DNA of 64,000 bases from Schistocerca nitens. Its lineage: Eukaryota > Arthropoda > Insecta > Orthoptera > Acrididae. Positions 23,490 to 36,058 of the stretch are shown piece after piece. Position numbers and translations under genes: made by a program. Location: the NCBI RefSeq assembly GCF_023898315.1, contig NC_064618.1, positions 188,781,548 to 188,845,547 of the forward strand, in the 5' to 3' direction. The notes beneath the pieces are model-generated. The model was not told the DNA's origin. It was given only the letters and a program-made list of their open reading frames with translations, and did not search any database. Every line of letters begins with the position of its first letter. The stretch's first letter is position 1.

Positions 23490-24565
23490 TTCAGTTCCAA
23501 GACTCGTTTAATGCAGCACTCCATGATACTCAATCCAGCGTGAGCCCTTCCATCTCCGAATAACTACAGCAACCTACAGCTTTCTGAATCTGCTTACTGA
23601 ATTTATCTCTTCGTCTCCCTATACAATTTTTATCCCGCTCCTCCACTTCTCTACAGTACTTAATTGGTGATCCCTTGATGTCTCAGAAAGTTTTATATTA
23701 ACCGATTCCTTCTTATGTTCAAGTTGTGCCACAAACTTCTTGTCTCCGCAATTCTGTTCAGTACTTCACCATTACATAGGTGGTTGACCTATCTAATCTT
23801 CAGTACCCTAATGTAGCATCCTATTTCAAAAGCTTCCTTTCCCTTTTTATCTAAACTGTTTATCAGCCATGTTTCACTTTGATACATGGCTACACCCCAG
23901 AGAAATTCCTTCAAAAAAGACTTCCCAAAACATAAAACTATATTCAATGTTAACAAATTTCTCTGATTCAGATATTATTTGTTGGTCATTGCATGTAAAT
24001 ATTTTATATCCTCTCTTGTTCGGCTATCCGTAGTTACTTCGTTGCCGAAATAACAAAACTCATCTGTTACTTGAAGTGTCTCATTTCCCAATCTCATTCC
24101 CTCAGTATCACCTGATTTAATTCGATTACAATCAATTATCCTTGTTTTGTTTTGTTGATGTTCATCTTATATCCTCCTTTCCAGTCACTCACCATTCCGT
24201 TCAATTTCTCTTCCCAGTCCTTCGCCGTCTCTGACAGAAATACAGTGTGATTGGCAAACCTCAAAGATTTTATTTCTTCTCTCTGAACTTTAATTCCTAC
24301 TGCAAATTTTTTCTTTCGTTTCGTTTACTCCTTGTTCAGTGCACATATTGAATAATGTAGGGGATAAGCTACAACCCTTTTTAACTCCAGCCTCCCCTTC
24401 ATGGACCTCCAATTTTATAACTGCAGACTGGTTTCTGTACAACTCCTAAATACCCTTTCGCTCCCTGTATTTCACCCCTGCTACCTCCAAAATTTCAAAG
24501 AGAGTATTCCAGTCACATTTTTCAAACGCTTTCTGTAAGACTACAAATGCCATAAATGTAGTCTA
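23490..24565 (-). mobile_element. RTE/BovB-like LINE copy 2, old and diverged
   Basis: Minus-strand copy of the family at 1693-3053 and 34552-37853, recognisable by eye across most of its length (for example 'gttgtgccacaaacttct', 'cagagagaagaaataaaatc' region and 'aaagagagtattccagtc'). It is more diverged than copy 1, lacks the 5' half, and has no usable reading frame. It separates the 23.1-kb frame from the gypsy pol remnant. Confidence 0.75.
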
Positions 24566-24839
24566 GCAGAGGGAAGTTAATAAACGACGCCTGAGGAAAG
24601 AGGCGCTATAGCTAGTCCTTCGTCTGCGTTAATTAATGGCGAAGTTGTCTGTGCTCTTTTTTTAATGTCAGTTCTTCGTCATTCATCAATAAGGAATTTT
24701 ATGACACATACGAGGATATGTGTAAATTTGGCTTACTAGCAAGTGAGCAAGCTATCTAATTTCAGTGGAATGTTATAATAAGGGGATCTGCATTAAAGGT
24801 TGCAAATTATAAGGTTTAGGGGCCCTTTCAGGTTAAGGT

Positions 24840-26270
24840 AATTGGATGCTTATCTGTTAGCATAATTCTGAGAGAGGTTTCCGGTAGTCACATGGGGCTA
24901 TTACAGAATCAACGTTATAAAAAGCTTTGATATACATTTTGAGCCACGTTCGGTCTTTGAATTTTGCAAACATGAGGTGGAGGTGAGTACACACATGAAG
25001 GTATATTACGTTGATGATGGTATCGAACCTGGAATTGAACTGTGTCATTTAAATCAGCAATAAGGGGAGCATTTATAGAACGGGTAATCCAAGATTTCCG
25101 TTGTGTTGTGGCTGATTAGTTAAGGCTGGTAAAGTGCGGCGGATAAAAGACAAAACTGAATGGTAGGTCCACAGTGAGACAGTCCCTGTACTGCCTCTAA
25201 CAATGTGCTTGAAACAGTTGACGGTGGTGGTCGATCAAATGTGGAAGGATGGTGTAAGTAGTTCCCCTTAGTCACCCTATGCTTCCCCTATTTTCTTAGT
25301 TCCGAAGCAACTAAGCATAGTTAGACCAGTGGTTCACTTCTGAGAACTTGATAAAAAGTTATTTTAGAATCTGTTCCTTTCCCATATCTGCAGTCTTCTT
25401 CTGCGTTCTTTCAGAAGGCCATAGTGTTTACGGCTTATTATTTCAACCACGCGTATTTCTAGTTGCTTGTAACCGAGGAATATAAGTCAGATGCTGCTTT
25501 TGTATCGACTGTAATTTGTATGAGTACAACAGTATAACATTTTACTTGTACATGGGGGTGGCAGTATTATCGCCTGTTCTGGACAACGTTCTTTCAGTTT
25601 TTAAGTGCAATTGTACCTATCATTATTCGGATCATATAGTCATTTTAGTTGGAATTTTCAAGAACATACAAGGCATATTAGGGAAGTACCAAAGCCATTA
25701 CATAAAGCAGGATTTACTGTTAGTGCCTCTAAGGTGAAATTTGCCCAGCCCTAAATTTCTTTCTTGGAGCACATTGTGTCGCCGGCGGGCGTTAGCACTG
25801 ATCAAACGCAAACGGAGTCTATCCACACGTATACTACACCTACTAATATTAAACGAGGAACCCATTTTGTAGGCATGGCCAAATTTTTAGAGAATATGTC
25901 CATGATTCTGTGTAACTGGCTGCCCTTCGCAGCGAGTTTCAGAGAAAGAGGAAAAGGATTGAGTGAGGACCCTTTCAACAGGCCGCTTTCCGAAGTCTCA
26001 AAACTGCGCTGACAATTACGCTACTATTGGCAATACCGGATTTCCAATAAGAATTTAATGTTGAGACGTACGCGTTCACATCCTGTGTTGTTGCCGATTT
26101 GCTCCAAAAACATACTGGTGGAAGAAAGCCAGTGGCGTACGCATCTTGTAGTCTTTCACCACTAAACTATAAGTCCTCTCTATACGAGCGTGAAGCTTTA
26201 GCTGTCCTGTTCGCTTTAGAGGAAGTTAACAATTTTGAGCAAGTTATTACACAATACTTAACCGTCCCGA
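24840..26270 (+). pseudogene. Ty3/gypsy-type pol remnant
   Basis: Plus-strand retroelement polyprotein in broken frames: V-V-D-Q-M-W-K-D-G-V followed by S-P-Y-A-S-P-I-F-L-V-P-K (about 25228-25310), which is the start of gypsy reverse transcriptase; F-T-V-S-A-S-K-V-K-F-A-Q-P then F-L-E-H-I-V-S-P-A-G-V (about 25708-25795); and RNase H text PVAYASCSLSPLNYKSSLYE and R-E-A-L-A-V-L-F-A-L-E-E (26129-26225). Many stops separate the blocks. An upstream stretch (24840-25080) may be protease. No flanking LTR was identified. Confidence 0.7.
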
Positions 26271-27799
26271 CCGATGACCGTAACAGTCTGGTCCCTTTAA
26301 TCCCACAACCACTTAACAGTTCCGAATTTTGTTAAGCTTGTGCCATTGTTCATACAACAAAGGCACTCACGACCGGATATTATAGCTGCTGATGGTCTTC
26401 CTAGTTGTACGGCCGTGGTCAAAGAACCGTCAGAGCAACGTTTTTCTTGATACATGATGAGTAGAACATTGCAGAGCCACATAAATACTGTGCAAAGTGA
26501 TCGTGGTCGAGTTTACACGTGATCAACAGAGATAAACTTTGCCTGAGGTGAAACGTAACTTTCGATTTTCGCCTGAGAGTGATTTAAAAAAAGAAAAAAA
26601 AGGCGCTGGCTCTGCAGAACCGATAGTTAATTTTTACGCCCGACGACAGCAGTCGATAGTAAAGTGTTATCTCTGAGGAGAATTGTCGGTGCTGATAACT
26701 TGCGAACTGGACCGCATCCACTTTAAACAATATTTCTGTCGCTGTGCGAGGCCCGACTCTTGTCGACAAGACCCTGCATCGTCAGGAGCACCTCCAAAAA
26801 TATCCAGGGCAGTTATAGACAAAACGTCAGGAACTAAAAGTTTGTTCGACCACGGCCATACAGCCCAGAAGACTCATCGGCCAATACTATGCTACTACTG
26901 AGGCTGGCAGGAGCTAAGCTTACAGTCTCTTCGGCTACAGGCCGCTCATGTCCTGGTGCGGTCCTAGTCAGCGAACTATTGGCTGACGTCGTCTCACAGC
27001 CTTCTCTGCTCTTGCGTTCTTCATCTTCGTGCCCGCGCTTTTTGTTACATCCGAACATATTCGTCAATTGATACTGTTGTACTGTCAGGTTCAAAAGTAC
27101 CCAAAGAACCTATTTGTGTTCCGCCTGACTTCTATGCAACCCACTTAACGTAACAGTTTTGTAGGCCCTCTAATCACTTTTCGGTACAATCGTTTGACTA
27201 TACGAAATGGTTGCCACAAATGAGCGTCAGAGAACAATGCTTGCAAGGCGATAACTCGAGATGTAAGGCAATACCATTATAATAAAAGTATCGGGGAAAA
27301 CTTTATATCAGATAAGACAGTGCTTAACGCTTGTAAACTCAAATTTATTAAAATAAATGACAATTCTAAAACGTTACTCCTCTCATTAGTATCTGAGGCA
27401 ACTAAACCCCGGAGCTCCACCATAGATATCATTTTATAAACGTTACTCAGGACAAATTTTTTTGCGAACTAAGAGATTTTCAGTAATATCTGAAAAAAAT
27501 GTTATGATACTTTGAGGATTTCTTGCTCTCGAAAACGTTTTCCAAGTACCTGTCAACTGTTGTTTGTTCGGCAAGTGGTTTTGGATAAACTGGTCAATGT
27601 ATTAACAAGTTAGAAAAATCGCGATTAACAACGTTAAGTACTCCTTGGAAGCCTCACTATCAACAACGTACCACAAGTAATTTCACTATTTTCATGATGG
27701 CACACGGACCTATGTGCAGCACGAAAGCCACCTGTCAGCCTTATCATTTAACATAGAGTGACATTTAAAATGAAAGTTATTCATTACCAGCAGAATGGG
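26271..27799. other. Sequence downstream of gypsy pol, unassigned
   Basis: Moderately GC-rich up to about 27.0 kb, then AT-rich. It may contain integrase or LTR relics of the gypsy element, but I could not read a clear motif. Confidence 0.3.
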
Positions 27800-28880
27800 T
27801 ATGTGCTGAAATTTAAATTATACGAAAACTGTCTTGTTCTGGATACGGATTCAAACCCGGCACGTATATGCAAGACGAACTTTCTATCAGTTGAGTGGTA
27901 GTCCTAATCTGCAGCCATTGTCCCTGTTAACTAACAACGAAAAAAAGATAGACACGGTTCCAAAAAGAAGTGACAAACTTGAAATGTAGTGACTTCAGTT
28001 TTTGTGTTGGGCAGCAATTAGATAAAAATACCTAATAGAATTGTTAACTAGGCGTAATCGTACGTTAGACACTGAATTATCTTAGCAGTAGCAAGATTTT
28101 TGAACCTGAAATGACCAGACGAATGAATAATTTTTGCCTTCCCGGGATTACACGCGGCACATATTGCCGTTAGTTTCTAGACTAAAATTGACGTTAAAAA
28201 TATGTATGTTTCACCAGTAGTGAGACGTGCGAAGGGTTGACCTACAAATAACGGGACGAAAAGATCGATGCTGACTCGGAATCGAACCCCAAACACATAG
28301 TCGCTACACATAATAAGGCATTAACCATCTAATTATTTATCACCAGTTGTTATGAGCAGTGTGTTGGAGCTTGAAATGGTGCGCGAAAAGTTCTGTCTCT
28401 TACTGGAAGCAATTTGTATAGAACCTGAAAATAATCATGAAACTACACGTGCCGGAGCAAGATTCAGCTCCAGACACTCACCATTCGCGGGAATGTTGAG
28501 GAATTGGGTCTCTTGAACAAACGACGAATAGATGAAACTGTGTTGTCACGAAGGGATCAAATTCCGCTAATGAGAAGGCTGGAGTGCTATTGCCAGCCCA
28601 GAACCAATATTCTTATGGTGGCAGAGCTCCTAAATGCTGTCCCTTCCACCTCTGTAGTGACCCAACCACCCCTGTATTCGGTAGCGATGGAATATCATGT
28701 TTAATTTGTATTTGGAAGCACAGTGTAGCTCTACATCCTTCATTAGACTTAGGAAGACGTGAATAGAATGAGTCAGCGTCAGTTAAAAACCGTCACCAGA
28801 AGTGGGAATCGAACATGTTTCTTAACCGTACAAACCTATCATTAATTCTACTGTCCAACGAGGTTTATTTGTGACTGGAT
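27800..28880. repeat. Probable old repeat with tRNA B-box-like motifs
   Basis: Motifs of the form GGATTCAAACCC / GGAATCGAACCCC / GGGAATCGAACATG occur near 27850, 28277 and 28789, each followed by text like an antisense tRNA head ('...ttaaccatct'). They suggest several tRNA-like segments within one or more old repeats. Boundaries are not defined. Confidence 0.35.
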
Positions 28881-31329
28881 CGTTATTTTGTCGACACAGA
28901 AGTAATTTCCATGCCTGATCGAATCGCCATTAACCATCTACGTCAACCAGCCAATGCTCACAATCGACTTGAATTTGTAATCACTGAAATAAAACCACAA
29001 ACGGCTCTCTATACAAATTACAAGACTAGGATGTGGAGGTACTGTCCTGAACCTCTCTGTTTCACTTTCTGTTTGTGGCAATCGTCTTGCAGTGTAAGGG
29101 AAAAGCTGTATTACTAAACCTCATTCTTCTGTTAGTTAGTAAACGAAACGTCTTTCTCCTAAGAGTTTTACTCTGCTGCCAGGAGATATATTTACTTCAT
29201 CTTCCAACCCGCCAGTTAGCCTATAACTTGGAAAAACATTTCTGCAAGCAGCTGGTGACTGCGTATCCTTATTAGAACAATGTCTGCTCCATTCCCCGCC
29301 GTCTAACACTAGCAAGAATCAGTCCAGATGATCTTTGCGCTTTTCGCCTTGAGCCTACTGTCTATATTGGACGTATCCGCACTCACTTTTGTAGACGTAA
29401 AGTTATTTAATCTTGAAATTTTGTTTTCAGCGTGAAATATTTTCGATTAACAGAATGTAAACCATTCAGTAATAACAACATGCAGCTTCTAACGTAGGAG
29501 TACTGAATATGAAATATACGATTGCGGAAAAAATTTACCGGAAAAAGTAAGTTGGTGCCTAGGTTCGTGACGATTTTGTTTGGCGTGATGATACGCAAGT
29601 TACGTCCTTGTAATGAAATCTTGAACGTTGCATATTTGAAGATTAAGAGTTGTCTTGTTAACAGGATAGAAAAAGGGCCGTTGTATGGAAAAAGTCTAAC
29701 GTTTATGGCGTGTTATTCTCTTTGGAGTTAATAGAGGGTTGAAGGCAAGGAAGATATCTCGAGCGTTTGTTGCGTTAGTGGAGCAGTCTAGCAATCCAAA
29801 CGCAGCTTGAAACAACCGCCAAATAGACGGATACCTGAAATACGGTACTTAAAATACAACAAGTGAAAGCAAATGTGTACTGGCCAACCGAAACACCATA
29901 AACAAGGGGCAGGTGCCATTAGTTAGACGGCCCTCCTCCTCATAGTATCTTTATTTCATTTCTGTTTCATTATGCATATTTCTCGGGTTATTTATATGAG
30001 AATTATCAAAGAGAAATTCTTGTAATACACTCCTACAGTATATGTAAATCAGGTAATGACTTATTGCCCGTTATGATGGAGGGATCAGTGACGGCAAGTT
30101 CTTAAATAAAAAGAAATTAAAAAAAGTAGAATGTAATGACTCATACTCACAGCGACCCACAGCAACATCTAAGGTTACAGGTGCGATTGTATAGAAGAGC
30201 AGATGCTGTTGGAATGTGTGGAGATTATCCGAATGCTGCTCAGTAGTGTGAGAAGAACATCAAAGACTTTTTATCCCAAACTCTACTCAACCCTATCGTA
30301 TTCTGGTTAATCACGACAGTACGCCCTACGCTCACACCTCTCTGTAGGCAATTTGATTTCCTCGTCGCAGACAGCATTTTGGAACCGACCAACAAGAGTA
30401 ACACATCATCATACACCACATACACCCCAACAGCCCCGTCCACGCCCAACCTCTATAGTGAGTTTCCCATAAGTTTTTATTCCATACAGAGAAACATAAT
30501 TTCAACTCTTGTATTTGCGCACTCTAAATTAGGTTGGCATTTCCCTCTGGATTCAAGTATTTTTCTTATGAAACTTGTATACTATCGAAGTTAATTAACA
30601 TGTCCTGAGCTCCTCTGGCCTCTGGGGCCTCTCTTCCACCCTCGACAAAGTATAGCCACCAACTCCTGGATTCGGCAACTTCAAACCGGACACTCAATGT
30701 GTTTATTAACTACGCATTTTCGCCAGTCAGAGCTGCAGATACAGTTTTATTGGCATCTTGCATCACCCATGGGTTTTGCCTCCAAAGAGCTACTCTAGAG
30801 AGGTCAAGTAACTTCATCCCCTTGAAAATTAGGTAACGGTATGGGAAACGTTTCCACCATCTAGAGGTCAAGCGACCAAAGCAACATCTGATCATTAATG
30901 GCTGTATACGAATGAATACATCCATCTTGCGTACCTTCAACTCCCAGTTTGTTAATTCACTAAAGCTGTCGCAGCTTGCCCCGTAGGTAAGCGAATACGT
31001 TTTTCAACTGTAAACAGTAAACTGACCGAGATTAATTCCTCCTGAACCAGTTCGTTCCTATAGGCTTGTAGATCAAATTTTGCTAAGTAGGTTCATACTC
31101 ACCAAACAGTCAACTTGGCCTATGGCAACTAACACATGAAATGGAACCATAGTTACCAGGTTTTCAGTATCACACAACACAGGAGTAACTATAGCTCTTA
31201 ACTCTGGGATTAGGGACCGAAAGCAAATGTACTCATTGTTTCAACCTTCTCGTCCTTCGTTACAAATGCTTTAGTGTCTCATTCTCAAACATTCTCAAAA
31301 AAGAGTTCTGTCGTTTTCAGTCAATGCAA
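28881..31329. other. Intergenic sequence without recognised feature
   Basis: Mixed composition. No coding region, RNA gene or named repeat could be supported. Confidence 0.4.
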
Positions 31330-32240
31330 TGGAGCCAACAAATGAAACAACAGAAGACCATTACAGTTGTAGGCGCCCCGGTGGTCCTGGTCGCCTACGG
31401 TGGACTGGAAGCCGAGCGGTGACCTCTCCAGTTGTCAGGATGCTAGGAAATGTCTGTGGACGCGTCAGAAACGCCAAAGAAACATTATTAACTCATGACA
31501 CCTTTATTCCTGCCAAGTACAATGAGGCCCGCGTAACACAGGCTGGCTGAGCTTGGTGATATCAACGGCCTTCCCCGACTCCTCGCTGACTCGGAGCGAT
31601 GACACCAGCTTTGGGCCGCACCAGTCTTGCCAGTGCAGCGCCGCGTGTTGTGACGTAGCGGTGGAACGCCCTTACTTCAGCCGCGCGAGACTGGCGGCGC
31701 ACGGTTGGCTGGCCGGCTCGGCGGCGGACAGCAGGCTCCAGGTTGGAGTCCCGGCGCTGTCAGGCGTTCTCGTAGTGCGGGGTGTACTCTCTCCTACCCC
31801 GTCTTCTTCCCTGCTCCTCCTGCTGGCTCGTCCACGGTGGACAGGTGGAACGGGGTGCAATCCCCCAGCGTCGTCGGCTCACCCGGTTGTGACGGCGGAT
31901 GCAGAGGGCCTAGACCCCGCACGATCTCGACGACGGCTCACTGATGTAGTCAGCATTGGCGGCGAGCGAGTCTGCCGCGATGTCTGCTAATCCTGGGTTG
32001 ATGATTGACAGCGGCAGCAGAGAGGACCAGAGCTGGTACTGCCCCTCACGTCTGCTGCAGGATGGGCCGCCCTTACTGCGACATCTACTTAATAACGATT
32101 AACATCTCGATCACCGAGCTGAGCGCTACGCAGCGACCCAGTACACATCTAACTGCAAGTTTAACTGCTAGTGTCTTGCCGCTATCAAAGCTGGCGCATT
32201 TGAAGGAAGGACGAGCGACGTCGTGACGTCATGCTTGTTT
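31330..32240. other. GC- and CpG-rich patch
   Basis: Clearly richer in G+C and CpG than the AT-rich surroundings (for example around 31670-31960). Overlapping open frames up to 145 codons (31553-31990) are proline-, serine- and arginine-rich, as expected of GC-rich non-coding DNA, and none resembles a known protein. It could be a solo LTR or other repeat terminus, or a CpG-rich host element; I cannot decide. Confidence 0.4.
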
Positions 32241-34551
32241 GTAATGAACGCATTCGTTCCACTTATACTGCTGATTTATCTGTCATACTCGCCCCGGTAT
32301 TCTTGAGACAGAGTTACTTGTTGCTACGGCAGACTTTAATCGAAGTTGTGAAATGCAGTACAGCTGACGCTATACCTCTGTCTTACACTCTACGAAAGTC
32401 TCCGTCTAACACAAACCCGCGTGCTAAGCAATTCTCTCTCGCCTGTTGTGTGCAACCAGGCCACTGCTCCTGTGTGACGCCACATTCCGATACATGTGCA
32501 ATCCTCTTACCTTTTGGATAACCTACTGCCCCTGGCTCTCGGCATAGGCATCGAAACTTTGACAATATTCCATGTTTCCAACTCTGGGTGGTTTCTTACT
32601 CTGAAACAGAGAATATTACATGTGGTTAACATCCAGTGCTTCCATCTTTACAACACACCATTAAAAAAAAGCGAAAAAGCGCCATGAAAGTTTCTAAGAA
32701 TCAATTAACCTCAATTGCACTAACAGTTTTATCCTAATAATAAATTAAGTTAAACCAAGTCCATAAATCTGCTGACGATTGTCAAAAGTTTCCCATTCAT
32801 TCTACACAAAAACTCCAGTACGAAATCATGAATTTTCTTAATATGACATCACGTAATTTCATATTGGTGCCTTTCTGTTGCTTTTCAGAATGTGAGGGTA
32901 CAACTTCCGTTACGTATACCACTTTTGATACGATATTCTACCCTGTGTCGACAGTAAGGCGATTTCGCAATAGCAAACGGTGCGATATCAGCTACTGAGG
33001 GGCCGAAACGGAGAAGACCCTCTTGCTGGTGAAGTAGCAGCTAAGACAAAAGGACAGCAGATCAACGAAAGATGCGTGACATTACTATAATTCACTACAA
33101 AAATGATTTCCTTGCAGTCGAAAAATTATATTTTCTAATTGTCATTTGTTACGTAAGAATTTTCCACCAAATTCGCAAGAACATTCAGTGGGGGAATTCA
33201 GCTTCAGTCCCGAATGTAAGGCGACACTCAAAGATTTTCCAAAATAATACACTTACTTTTGCGAATCTCAGCTCTCCCTGCAGTATTATGGCTCTCAAAA
33301 CTTCTTCTAGTGCACCTAACCAAAACTTGGTCGACTTCTGGGCTACCAGATGCTAGCTTCGGAGCAGGTTTCATTCAATGCTCTGGCTAATACATCACTG
33401 AATTTTAAAGCGACTCTACCTGCTTATTACCTGAGTGTGTACAATACCACAGAAACATTTCACGTCTAAGTAAAATATTCTTTGATTTACGTCATTCCGT
33501 TATTTTCTGTTTATGTGCCTAATTGTTTAATTATGTTACTGCGACATGATACTTGTCTAGGCAGAAAACTCTAACATAAATTTTTTTCAGTGACCCATTC
33601 CTACGGTAAGGATAGTTTACCCATATTTCTATGATTGTAAAGCCTCGATGGCCACCACCTATCGACTTTCGGAGGTGTTTTGATAAGAAACGCACCATGT
33701 TAGGTAGAACCAGTGCTTCACATGTTAAACACAGAAAGCAAATGATTCGAAACATTACGTCATACTATTGAAATGTTCATAGAGTATGAGCTAACTGTAA
33801 AAATTAAACATTAACGGAAATGAACTTAATTGCAGTTGCTGTAGACGTGTTGGTGGTAAAGTGCTGTTTAGGCGATGTAGAGGTCATGTTAATGCAACAG
33901 ATGACAATCCCTCATTATGGCTGAAGCGGGTATAATCGTAATCCTCCGCAAGGCACGGTCCCTATTGGTAATCGAGACAATAAAGTCATCAGATGTAAGA
34001 TGCCTTATTTTAGAGAAGACTGATAGAGCCGCAGTTCATTTATACATTGTCACAATTAAATGATTATCAAACATCAGTTTTGACATATGTGTAATATGCC
34101 CTTAATATCATCCGACCATCATCCATTGTTTCGTGACTGCGCCACTCCCGTAAAGAATGTATCTACGTGCGAGACCTATTCATTCAAATAACAACTGCCC
34201 ATGAAAATTCAGATCTCGGGAAGATAATTTGCAATGAACTTATTATTAAATTCGTCACACGACACACACCGTGAATAGAAACTACTTTTTCACTTATAGG
34301 GGACGCAACAATTTTTTTTATACGAGTGTCTATAGATTTGACATACTTACCTCAACAATAATTCCTGTTTTAATTTTAAACCTATTTACGCAAAACAATT
34401 AAGCTTAGTGTTCGATAAGTCACATTATTCAGTCCTGTGCTAACTTCAAGAGATCTCCATTGAAACTCATCTTCTGTGGTACTTTGCAACCTGCGTTAAC
34501 TGATTTAATTCCACATGAAAAAAAAATTTAATGTGGCATTCATTGTCGAAA
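32241..34551. other. Intergenic sequence without recognised feature
   Basis: AT-rich with no supported gene or repeat. It ends at the C tract that starts the LINE at 34.55 kb. Confidence 0.4.
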
Positions 34552-34978
34552 ATCCCCCCCCCCCCCCATGAACGATGGACCTTGCCGTTGGTGAGGAGGC
34601 TTGTGTGCCTCAGCGATAAGATGACCATACCATAGGTGCAACCACAATGGAGGGGTATCTTTTGAGTGGCCAGACCAAAGTGTGGTTCCTGATGAGGGGC
34701 AGCAGCCTTGTCAGTAGTTGCAGGGGCCACTGTCTGGATGATTGACTCATCTGGCCTTGTAACACTAACCAAAACGGCCTTGCTGTGCTGGTACTGCGAA
34801 TGGCTGAAAGCAAGGGGAACTTCAGCCATAATTTTTCCGAGGGCATGCAGCTTTACTATATGGTTTGATGATGATGGTGTCCTCTTGGGTGAAATATTCC
34901 AAAGGTAAAATAGTCCCCCATTTGGATCTCCGGGCAGGGACTACTCAAGAGGACATCATTATAAAGAGAAAGAAAACT

Positions 34979-35802
34979 GGCGTTCTACAGATCGGAGTGT
35001 GGAATGTCAGATCCCTTAATCAGGCAGTTAAGTTAGAAAATTTAAAAAGGGAAATGGGTTGGTTAAAGTTAGATATAGTAGGAATTAGTGAAGTTCGGTG
35101 GCAGGAGCAACAAGACATTTGGTCAGGTGAATACAGAGTTATAAATAAAAAACCAAATAGGGGTGGTGCAGGAGCAGGTTTAATAATGAATAAAAAATAG
35201 GAGTGCGGTTAAGCTACTAAAAACTGCACAGTGAACGCATTATTGTGGACAGATAGACACGAAGCCCATGCCTACAGCAGTAGTACAAGTTTATATGCCA
35301 AGTATCTCTGCAGATGACGAAGAAATTGAAGAAATATATGATGACTGATGACATAAAAGAAATTATTCAGATAGTGAAGGGAGACGAAAATTTAATACTC
35401 ATGGGTGACTGGAATTCCGTAGTAGGAAAAGGGGGAGAAGGAAACGTAGTAGGTGAATATGGATTGGGGCTAAGAAATGAAAGAGGAAGCCGCCTGGTAA
35501 AATTTTGCACAGAGCTCAACTTAATCATAGCCAAAACTTGGTTCAAGAATCATAAAAGTAGGTTGTATACATGGAAGAAGCCTGGAGATATTGACAGGTT
35601 TCAGATAGATTATATAATGGTAAGAGAGAGATTTGGGAACCAGGTTTTAAATTGTAAGAAATTTCCAGGGGCAGATGTGGACTCTGACCACAATATATTG
35701 GTTATGAACTGTAGATTAAAACTGGAGAAACTGCAAATAGGTGAGAATTTAAGGAGATGGGACCTGGATAAACTGACTAAACCAGAGGTTGTACAGAGTT
35801 AA
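34979..35802 (+). pseudogene. LINE apurinic-like endonuclease domain (broken)
   Basis: The endonuclease that nicks target DNA for LINE insertion. It opens with G-V-W-N-V-R-S-L-N-Q-A, then LDIVGISEVRWQEQQDIWSG (metal-binding E in S-E-V-R-W). A gap with stops near 35200-35310 follows. The second part has L-M-G-D-W-N-S-V-V-G, L-I-I-A-K-T-W-F, R-L-Y-T-W-K, Q-I-D-Y-I-M-V and D-V-D-S-D-H-N-I-L-V. These are the expected exonuclease-endonuclease-phosphatase blocks; the DSDHN pair is the catalytic Asp-His. At least one frameshift separates the two halves. Confidence 0.85.
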
Positions 35803-36058
35803 AGAGTTTCAGGGAGAGCATAAGGGAACAATTGACAGGAATGGGGGAAAGAAATACAGTAGAAGAAGAATGGGTAGCTTTGAGAGATGAAGTAGTGGAG
35901 GAGCAGAGGATCAAGTAGGTAAACAGACGAGGGCTAGTAGAAATCCTTGGGTAACAGAAGAAATATTGAATTTCATTGATGAAAGGAGAAAATATAAAAA
36001 TGAAGTAAATGAAGCAGGCAAAAAGTAATACAAACGTCTAACTGACAGGAAGCGCAAA

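Noticed and set aside
31553-31990. 145-codon frame in the GC-rich patch
   Set aside because: Composition is what GC-rich non-coding DNA gives, frames overlap on both strands, and no domain is visible.
34467-34829. 120-codon minus-strand frame at the 5' end of LINE copy 3
   Set aside because: It lies antisense to the untranslated leader of the LINE and has no family features.
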